Shown: positions 30,191 through 40,300 of the stretch, one piece after another
Layout of the letters: every line of letters begins with the position of its first letter
Position numbering within the stretch: the stretch's first letter is position 1
Assembly: GCA_963575745.1 (NCBI GenBank)
Contig: CAUYUJ010015278.1
Coordinates: forward strand, 86,221-146,298
Source of the DNA: Prorocentrum cordatum
Lineage: Eukaryota; Sar; Dinophyceae; Prorocentrales; Prorocentraceae
Length of the DNA: 60,078 nucleotides
Reading direction: 5' to 3'
Position numbers and translations under genes: made by a program
Notes under the pieces: generated by a model
Told to the model about the DNA's origin: nothing
The model's database searches: none
What the model saw: the letters and a program-made list of their open reading frames with translations, nothing else

Positions 30191-30305
30191 CTCGCAAATG
30201 GCCTGGATTCGCCGCGGTGGATTTACGATCCACTACATCGAGGCAAACGTGGGTTTGAGGACGTTTGCGAGTAGGTACTTGGCGGGTAGTGGAACGCGCT
30301 CGGTG
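30191..30305 (+). repeat. Dispersed repeat A, copy 2
   Basis: Same orientation as 15841-15964, with the same first and last blocks. The segment GTGGATTTACGATCCAC inside it is a small hairpin that is less perfect in the other copy. Confidence 0.7.
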
Positions 30306-30329
30306 AACGAGGGCCGATGCAACCTGCGT

Positions 30330-30610
30330 GCTGCTGGGGAGCTGAACGGGGCGCACAAACACACTGGGCAAACAGACGTCCCGAGGACAATCGACCCCAT
30401 CGCGAGCAGCCACGGGGGAACCTCCTGGTGGGGGCGGTCCCCACTCCCCGCTCGAGACACAAGGTGAAGCCAGGACAGGGACAACATCGGACCAGTCTCT
30501 ACGATCTGGCGGCTCTGCAGGAAAGATCGGGCGCCGCGGCCGTTCCAGAACGCTCTGGAGCGCTCTGGGAGCTTTCCGGAACACTCTGGAACTATTCAAG
30601 CCTGCCTGAC
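30330..30610 (+). repeat. Dispersed repeat E, copy 1
   Basis: It shares GAAGCCAGGAC, CGCGGCC, GTTCCAGAACGCTCTG-type and CTCTGGAAC blocks, in the same order, with 49060-49310. The tail has several overlapping CTCTGG words. Confidence 0.55.
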
Positions 30611-31138
30611 AACATCCCGTGTCCCCAACTCGGCCCTGACGTCGGATCCGCCGTACAGTGGTGAATTGTCCGACTTGCAGTCGTGTCGGAAGTGCACCCC
30701 GAACGAAGCGAATAAAAAGCAGATAAATCGGGCGGATATTTCCACAACCGTTTGGCGGACACAACGACGGCAACGTAGGGCGGAAATCTACATCAAAGGA
30801 ACCTGACAAGTAGGGCCAAACTTTCTGCCCCACTTGCAGAATCGCCCCAAATACGGTGATCCGAAGTCAAGGGGGAGATATCATGGGCCTCCTCGCTGCA
30901 GGTGACACCCTGGGTGGTGGTGCTAGGCGCCGACATCCCAGCCCTCCCTCGACCAACCACTGGCTCTCCCGACTCGATGGGCGGCGTGAGTGGGGTTCGG
31001 ACGTGGCCACGTGTTCGACGAACTCTGGACCCTGACGCCCCAGCGCCCATCGAGTTACCTGAACCGTTGATCGGCGAGGACTGGACGCCGCCGGGGCATA
31101 CAAACCTGATGGGACCCCAGAAAACCGGCCAGGCCAGC
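30610..31138. other. Flank of element 2, no gene supported
   Basis: Unique-looking GC-rich sequence with only short frames. Nothing is recognised in it. Confidence 0.5.
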
Positions 31139-31142
31139 AGGG

Positions 31143-31315
31143 TGTGGCAGCAGCAGGATGAACAGATGTACTTTTGGCCTTGAGCCACAACGACGAAGTA
31201 CAGTACAACCTTCCCTGAACATCATAGCGGACAATCCTGGCTGCCCCGTGAGCTGGAATGCTGGGCTATACAAGAAAGATCAATATGCTAAACCTATCAA
31301 AGGACACCTATCACA
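31143..31315 (-). repeat. 3' LTR of element 2
   Basis: 173 bp, identical to 41247-41419 except G at 31256 for T at 41360. The termini are TG...CA. It begins 22 bp beyond the stop of the polyprotein. A purine run (AGGAGAAAG, 31324-31332 on the minus strand) is the nearest polypurine-tract candidate but is not adjacent to the LTR. Confidence 0.93.
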
Positions 31316-31337
31316 TGGGTGAAACTTTCTCCTAGGT

Positions 31338-34300
31338 TTAGCATCCCCTATAGGCAAAACAGTAGCTATACAAATAAGTCAGTGCTCTGGGAGAAGGAGA
31401 GAGGGAGAGAGAGGAGGAGGATCCTGGATCCCCGGACTCCGACACTGCGTAGCTCGACTGGAAGTCCTCCCACGAGATGAGTCGAGAGTCCTGGGTCAGC
31501 GTTCTCTTGGACGCTGCGTGGGATCGATCCTTGCTGCCGGGGTCGTGCTTGCGACGAGACATCTCTCCGTCCTCGTCCACGAGGACCAAACGGCCGGTGG
31601 CGAGCAGACTGCCTAGGGCGGCATTTCCCTTGCTAATGTCGTCTTTAGTCAGACTGTCTACTGGCATACGGGCGTGAGGAACCCACCTGATGTGGCCCCT
31701 AGCTCCTTCCAGAGCTTGACACACTGCTGCCAAATCCAAAGCGGTCCTCCTGTCACGTGCGCTGGCATTTCCCTCTTTTAACATGGTGTCATATATACTC
31801 TTCGCGTCCACCACGTGGACCTGGTCCTCCCTTCCTCCAAGTCGACAGTCCCGACGCAGGACCGTAGTAAAAGGCCCAGAGCATCGAGACATGTCCGAGA
31901 CGTCGACATCTCCAAAAACTACATCGCGATAAAGTACTTGAAGAAATTCGACCTCAGACACGGCCTGTGCCAGTGCCTGGGTCTCGCCTGCGAGGGTGGA
32001 TGTAACCTTACGGCGGAGCTTAGAGCTCCTCCAACCCAGGGTGGACGCTCTCACAGCGCAGTTATCAATCACGCTTCTGTCTGTCGCCAAAACCATCCAG
32101 GCCCCTTGCGTGGGATCGGCGGGCAGACCTTGATCGTCCAGGAGGCCCTCATGGGCCCCGACTCCACCCGCATCGGAAAAAGACACGAACGCCATTTTCT
32201 CGGGATCGAGACGCCAGATCGTCAGGCCTCTCGAGGCCGTGGACCGAAGGTACCTCACCATTTTGTTGGCGACGGCCACGTCCCGGGTAGTGGCCGCTCT
32301 CAGGCGACTCGCCAAAATGCTGGCCGTTCCTTCGGCCTCCGGTCTGGATTCCCGCCCGACCCAGTTCAGCTTGTAAATGAAGGACCGAAGGGCCTTGAAC
32401 TCTGGCTGGGTGAGGGGGGAGTCCTTCTGTCCAAGACGCCCACGCTCGAGACTGATCGCTCGCACTTCCTCCAGGATGTACTTTTCCTGGTCCACTGTCG
32501 TCTTCTGAGGCCCGATGGTGACGCTCCTACCGGCGTACTCGACGGCCCCGGCGTGACAGTCCCGATACTTGCCGAAGCGAAACCTGGAGGTGAGCGTGTC
32601 CCTGATCCAGGCCCGGGACTCCTGGGAGTTGCTGGAGATGAAGAAATCGTCCACCTCTAGCAGCACCATATTGAGGAGGGTGCCGTCGGGGGCGTATCTC
32701 ATCCACCAGCACGGTTCCAGGAGGCTGCGAGTGAAACCTTTCGTCCTGAGATATCCGACGATTGTTTTGCGCCACGCAAGTGGTGCGTCGTCAAGTCCGT
32801 AGACATTCACCAAAAGCCGAATCAGGGACCCCCGTTCAACCTTGATGCCCTCGCATGGTTCCACGTATATTTCTCCCTGAGCACGGCTCATGGGATCTGA
32901 TTGGCAAAAGGCATTCTTCACGTCGGCGATATCGCCGAAGTGTCCGAGATTCATCATCACTTGGATGAACATGAGAATGGACGAGGTCTGGGGAGTGGGA
33001 GAGTAGACAAACAACGACCCGGTGTCTGGGTCCTTGTGCCCGTGCACGCACCACCGGGACTTGGCGGTTGGTTCAGAAAATGTGCCCTCCACGGGTTTCC
33101 ACCGCCGTACCATCCGACTCGTGATGATACGGTCGGGGCACTGCTCTCTGATCACTTTCGCCTCTCGGGGCGGAATGACCTCGACCGCACCAGAACTGGC
33201 CATGCTCTGCCACTCGCTGTCATCTGAAATCTCGAACTTCCCCCGCTCAGCTGGAGCGAGCCTGCTCAGAGTGACCTCTCCCCCCCGGCTGGCCGCCAGG
33301 ACCTCTTTGTGATCCTGAGAAGCCTCCTCAACCAAGAACGCCCGCGCATCCTCGGCTCCCACCAAAAAAGAACACAACCCGTCTCCTCTGAGTCGCGATT
33401 CGATCTCCTGCACCCTCCGACCTACCTGGCCTGGTCCCCCTTCGGAGGTGCTGGCGTCTGAGTGGGTCGCGGTTGGCACCGCCTCGGTCGGCTCGAGACC
33501 TGGAGGGGGGTCGATCCTAGCTCGCTTCGAGTCGCTAACTCCCGGGGGACAGCTGGCGGCCCGCGTCTCCGCCTGCCTCTGCCGGATGCAGGCGGGAACA
33601 TCGCTCGGCTGTTGCAGCCGACCTCTGGGCGTTCTCCTTCCTCCTCCCGCGGCGGCGTCAGTGGCGGCAGCAGCGGGAGAGGCAGGAGAGAAAGAGGGAG
33701 AAACCGGAGACGGGACGGGGGAAGGAGAGGGAAGAGGAGAGGCCGACGGAGGAGCGGAAGGAGAGGCGGCGGCCGCAGCCGACTCGGGAGACTCCTCTGC
33801 CTCTGGCGTATCCTGGCGAGTGGGAGGCTCCTCGTCTCCGTCGTGGCTCTCTTCGATGACGGACGGGAGTCGAGTGACCTCGGACCCGGCCCTTGCCACT
33901 GCGGACCCTCCTGCTGACGAAGGCCTCGACGTAGGGGTCCTCGGAGGCCCTGGTCCGATTGGGTCGAAACCTCGGCGGACCATCGGAGGTCCAGGAGGAC
34001 CCAGGGGCCGCCCAGCAGGAATCTCGACGGACGGATCCGGCCGTGGCGGAGGCTCCGGACCAGTGGGCACGCTAGGCGCCGAGTCCGTTCCGGGATTCAG
34101 AGGTTCGTCCCAGGCGTCGTCAGGAGGCGGGCCCTCTCTCTGTACGTCAACAGCTGTAGCGCGCCTGGCCCGGGCCTGGGTCAGGAGCTCCTCCCAGCGC
34201 GGGTCCTGGGCGACCTGGAGACCGTACTCTTCCTCCGCACTGGCGAGCCTGACTTGTTCTGGCGAGCACTTCCAAAGGCGGGCGCGTACCGCAACCCACA

Positions 34301-37300
34301 CGGTGCCCCGCTCGGCCAGGACCACCACCCCGGGACCGGTCCAGGCATCCCGTCGACGTCCCAAGGTGTCCGCCCGGGGCCCCGCCCGCGTCATGCGGCG
34401 CCACACGAAAACCCACTGGCCTGGAGTGAACGACACCTGGGCCTGGCCGGGACCACGGGCCTTACTCGCCTTGGCAACCTTGTCTCGAGCAGTCGCTTCC
34501 AGAGCTAGCTTGCGAGCGAGCTCTCTGACCCGCTGAGACCTGGCGAACTCGGAACCGGCCGAATCGAGCTCCGAAGCGGGTCGAATGGCGTCCTGCCAAC
34601 CAGGGAGGCCCATGTGATCGTCCGATAACAATTCGTGGGGCATGCGGGGGTTCTCACCGAACACAAGCTGCATCGGAGAAAAGCCTCCTCGGTGCCAGAA
34701 GCGGTTCTTGTGAGCGCATAGCTCGTACACCAGTTCTTCGAGCTCGTCCACACTCCCTGGGAGACCCGACCCACCTTCGATCTCGCCTTTGATCCTATCC
34801 TTAACCCAGCCTCCATGCCGCTCTACACGGCCATTCTGCCAGGGCGAGTTGGCGTCGCAGACATGGTGGAGGACCCCCCACTGTTCGAGTCCTCGAGCGA
34901 AGCGACCTTCGAATTCGGAACCCCCGTCGGAAAGCAGGAAGTGGGGGGCCCCAAAAGGACGGACCCAGGCCTTGACAAACGCTCGCCAGACCTGAACAGC
35001 GGTAGGTTCCTCCACACGCACGCACACCTGCAAGTTGGAGCCGTGGTCGACTAGGTTGAGAAAGGCCAACGTCCGCTCCTGAAAGGTAAGGTAGAACAAG
35101 TCAACCCCCACAATGTGGTTAAACCTAAACGTGCGTGGGAGCGCAACCCTTCGGTGGACACTCGTGCGGGCCCGCTCTGCGCACTCGGAGCATCTGAAGG
35201 AATCCCTAATCCAGCGAAGCAGGTGTATCTTCACGCCACTGGCCCGGAGGACCCTGATAAACTTGCGGTTACAGGGATGGCCCATGTTGACGTGAAGGCG
35301 GAAGAGAAGACGCTTCTCCTCCTCGGTGGGTTCCGGCGAAGGATCCTTGGCGCGGGGACCCGAGGGACGAGTCTCTGGCTCGTCGTCTTCGCTTCCGCTG
35401 GCTCCCTCGGGACCCTCTAGGTCCTCTGGCTCCCGCCCGCCTTCCTCTCCGCCCTCGGGAAAGTGGCTCTCGTCGAGCTCTGCCCATGTGGGCGCTCGGG
35501 ACACGCCGGCACCACTCCACTGCTCCGTCACCGCACGAGCTACCGCCTCGGCAAACGCTGGGGGGTACTCCTGAGCCTTGGAAGTGCGGCTCTTGCCCTC
35601 GAGAATGACATGGAGGTGATCGCCGGCACACAGCCGGCCATCCATGATCTCCGACAGCCTCAGATGATTGGTGAGGAGCCCCGTGGGCTTCTTGTTGAGG
35701 CCCTCCTTAGTGACTCTGAGACCGAAGGTGCACATATCGATCCGGATCCGTCGAACGCCTGGGAGCTGAGCCACAAACCGTACCACCTTGGCTGCCCAAG
35801 AGCTGGCAAACAACGGATGCTCGAAGGCGAAATAGCGACCCCTCTCGGCCTGGTAGGCCGCGATCTTCATACACAAAATGAAGTCGTTTACTCCTTCGAC
35901 CACAGCCTGATGCCACTTGATGGGGTCTCGCACTGCCTCACTGATCCTACTTATCGCCGAAAAGGTACGGCAGGACGGACAGAGCCAAATCATCTCTGGC
36001 CTGTCTTCTCCGATGGCAACCCAGAGCTCTCGTCTGTCACTCGTCCTGCGCGAATCCCAACCGGTTTTCAGGTCCCAGCTCGACTTGGCCCCCAGACGAC
36101 CCCCCCTCTGCTCCACGCGAGGAGCGATGCGAGGTGGAGAAAACACCTCCATGAAACTAACTCCTCGGCTGCCCGATAGGTAGGTGCCGGGCCCGGGGTC
36201 CTCCTGAGCACCCTCGGCACTCGCGCGAGACTCGAGAGCCGTTCGCACCTGCCGAGGCAGTGCGACCTCGTGATCATCATTCGTGTTGTCCCCGTCTTGC
36301 CACTCGAGGCCTCCGAAACTCCCCCCAGTCGGACTCCTGGGCCGCTGGCCCTCGGAGGCCCTCCGTCGGAGCTGTGCTCCGGCGATCCTGTTATTCGTGC
36401 CGCGTCCAGCCGAGAGTGACGAGGTCCCCCTGCGCGAAACGAGCGTCGGGAAAACTGGGATCGACTGGCTACTCGGACCGGAGGAAGAGGAGGGGATATC
36501 ACCTGGAGCATCGAGAGAGCGAGAGTTGAGATTAGAAGGAGAGAAATGAGGCAAATCGGAGGAGGTAGGCGCACTCTCTCTTACCCCCGCACGCGTGCAG
36601 GATCCAGAAAGTGAGCAACTGCCGCTCGCGAAGGCGGCCGAAAGGCCCAGAGACCGGCCCCTTGGCTCGGTCCCGGGAGTGCTGCATGTACTCGAGCATC
36701 TCACACGATTGGTCCCGAGCTGTTGCTGAGGATCTCCCAGGACTCGAGGCCCTGCTCCGGGATCGGAGCCAGGTTCGACGTCGGCGTAGTCGTGGCCGTC
36801 TGCTCGGTGGTGGCAGTGGTTGTGTGCCACGGGTCGCCGCCCTGATCGATCTCGTGGTTCTGAGTCGGCGTCGGCGGCATCTGGGCTGGAAGGTCCGGCT
36901 CCGCCCCGAAGGTCGCCTGAGGCGGCGGAGGCTGCTGGACTGCTCCGAAGTGCTCCGGATGCCCCGAGGCTGAGCTCGCTGCCTGCCCCGCGCCTGAGCC
37001 CGCCGCCTGGCTGGCCGCCGCTGCCGCTGCCGCCTGCTGCATCCTCACCGCGTCCCACTGCGCCTCGACCTGCTGGCCGTTGTTGATCGCGTGGGCTATC
37101 GCCGATACCGCCGTGCCGACGTTCACGAGCATGAACCCGATCTGCCCGATCGCGGTCTCCATCCCCGAGAGAGTCCCGGCCATCGTGTTGACCGATTCCT
37201 GAAGAGTGTCGATCGCCACTCCGAAGTCCTCCAGCCCGAGCAGCTGGCGCTTGATTGCCGTCATGCCTTGAAACAGTTGCTGCAGCCCCTCCTCCACCTG

Positions 37301-40300
37301 ATTGGGAAACTGCGCAGTCTGCGTCGCAACCTGGATCATCTGATCGACGACGCTCTGCACGTTCCTGAGGGCACGTACCCCTTCGGGTATCGACTCCAGC
37401 TGCCGCTGCAGGCCCTGTAACAAGCCAGACAGTTGATTCACTGTTGTCAACGCCGCCCCTCCGGCTCGGAACTGGGGATCGTTCTGGAGAAGGTCGACAG
37501 CCTTCTGTGCTGACGATGCTGCTGCCCTGGCTGCCTCGGCTGCTGTGGGTGCCGCCTGGCCGTCCTGCCCGACACGGTTGCCGCCCGGGACCCACGCGAT
37601 TCTCTGGCCACACATCATACACCGAGAGCCAGAACCGTGCTGATTCCCGTAGTAGCGGATGGCGCTGGCCGGGTGACTGCAATACGGCGGCGCCTTGGGT
37701 GGCGGCTTGGTGGCTGCCGGTCCCGTCAACACCCCGGCTGGGGGTGTCGATGCCGCCGCTGCTGCCGCCTCTGGTGGAGGCGGACCCGCTGGCAGCGGGG
37801 GCTGTCCTCGCTGCTCGGCTCCCGCCGAGGCCAGAGCGTAGATCGCCTGGCTCATCGTCGGCTGCGCCGATCCCTGGATCGGTGTCGGGGGTGGCCACTG
37901 AGACGCCGCAGCTGCAGCTCCCCACAGCGACGGCTGGGGCTTCGGTGGAGTCGGTCCTGTCGCTGGTGGCGCTGTCGCGGTAGCTGCCGTCGGGATCGCC
38001 GTAGCTTGCCCAGGACCCAGCCCCATCGGGTTCGACAATTGCTGAAACTGCTCCAGCATCTGCTGCTGACTGAGCGCAGCCATCGTCGGTACCGTCTGCT
38101 GAGTCTGGCCCTGACCGCCACCGCTGCCGGCTCCTTGCTGTGGCTGAGGAGCCATCTGCACGTCGCCGCTGACTGCCGCGGCTGCCGCGCCGGGCTCGAA
38201 GCTCTGCCCGACTGAGAGTGCTGAGACGTCGAACGCCTCCGAGGATACGTCCGAGTCCTGACCGTTGGCCTGGCGCCGTGCCAGTAACTCTTCGGTGAGT
38301 TTCTTGGCGCCGGGCTCCTTCTGGTTCTTCTTGCCGCCCGCTGTGGCCTGCACGGCCAGAGCGAGGATGATCGCCGCGCACGGCGCGAGCATCACTGGAA
38401 CTGTGAATACGAGTTCTGAGCTGAGATGGGTCGAAAGCTGGAGCGATTCGCTGGTACAAGCTCGAGCCCAAAGTCGCTGCGGAAAGACAGATGAGCTGCA
38501 TCAGACCTTTGGCCGTCTTGAGGCCGAGGGCTCTGAGGTGCGACGTAGCACTGCTGACGATGGGATCGAGGGCTCCGAGACTCCTCCTGAGGCCGGCCGA
38601 GGCACTACGGCACGTCCGCACGATGGGTTCGAGAGCTCTGGTGCCGTTCTTGATGGAGTCGGGGTCTCCGGTCTCTCTGATCTTGCGCGTGACCTTGTTC
38701 TGGCTGACCATCTTCTCGTCCTTAGTGTTCTGAGGGGATCCCGAGGCCCTAACCCGTTCTAATCTGGCCCGCTGAGCTAGTGACCCGTTCGTGCGGTTAA
38801 GCTCGAGCCTGATCGATGCCTGCGCGGACTCGAGGTGACCGGGGATGGTGATGACGAGGATGTGTACGATGATGTACTCAGTCACCTCTCCGCTGGCACT
38901 CATCATAGGCGGTGCCTGGCCAGCCTGCAATCTGAAGGAAGATGCTGTCAGAAAAGGATACTTCTGAAGCGCACTCTCGGGAGCCTCGTGGCTGCCGCGT
39001 GTCTCTCGCACTATGTCTGCCATGCGATGACCCGATCCGAGCTTGGTGACCGGGATATCCTGTGACAGATACTGCGAGACCAGAAGATTGCGCGGCAAAT
39101 CCAAGACACAGCCGAGGAAGTCTAGCAAGTTCACGCTCAGGATATGCGGCACGTCCTCGTTCAAAACGGTGGTCTCCACCACGCCCATCACTCCTCCAAG
39201 ACACAACGGATACAGGATGGTGCAGAGGACCTTCGCCTCGCCTCCGATACCGTGGGCCTTCTTGGGTGCCTTGAACTCGCTGGACACCACCACGTAACGT
39301 AGGCCGTACTTGGCAAGTGCCTCTGACTCACGATTGAGCGAAGGCAGCCCCACGATGTCGCTCCCTGCGCCCGGGTCCACTAGGCCCTGAGTCACGGCGG
39401 CGTTCAGGTAGACGTCGCTGGACTCGACCTCCGCCTGCAGGTTCCTCAGCCTCTCGATCACGTCGGAGCTCAGAATGGGGAAGCTGCACCCGTCGAAGGT
39501 ATATCCCGTCATGCCTCGGCGAGGTCGATCCGAGCGCCTGGAATCATCCTCCTTCCGGGGATTGGGACACTCCCGGGCCCAGTGGCCCTTCTCCTTGCAG
39601 TTCTTGCAACGGGTCACCTTCATCAGTCGAAGGATCCGCGGGTTGGTGCCTGAGCTGCCGTCGTGTCCTCGCTGTCGGTCTCCGCGACCTCGTCCGCGTC
39701 CCTTGCCCCGGGCGCCTCCGCGGCCTCCTCGGCGTCCGTCGTCGCCTCCGCGTGGCTGCCTGGCTCCGTAGAACTCGCGGTCCTGCTTGGCGGCCCGCTT
39801 GAGGTCTTTGTTCTGCTTCCAGGACCGGCGCTGAACCTTGCCGGTCATCTGGATGAACGCCTCTGTGGCCTCGTCCTCCTCGAGGTCGAGGTCTTCGATC
39901 TCTGCCAAAATGGCCATGACGTCCGACTCCGACAGCTCGTCGTCTTCCTCCTCTGGTCCCTCCTCTGACTCGTCGTAGTACGACTCGTCGTCTTGCTTCG
40001 CAGTCCCGGAGCCCAGGGCAGGATAGGCCTGGGAGGGAGGAGGAGGGGAACTGGACCCGTCACCCAGGCCGTCTTCTGCGGCCAGGACGGGGTGGGACGA
40101 GCTGCCGCCGGGCAGCAGCTTCTCGCCACTGCCGTAGTCAAGCTGCCTGAGAGCCCAGGCAACGTCACTGTACTCGAGGCTGCCCTTCGTCAGCGCTCGA
40201 AGGTTCTGCTGGCCCTGAGCGCCCAAACCGGCGCCCTCCTCGAGCATGAAACCCTTCATCCGGTTGGACATCCAGATGTCGTGACCCTCGGCCTCCTGCA

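Noticed and set aside
33448-34536. 362-codon plus-strand frame
   Set aside because: Antisense to the Pro/Ser-rich linker between integrase and RT in element 2.
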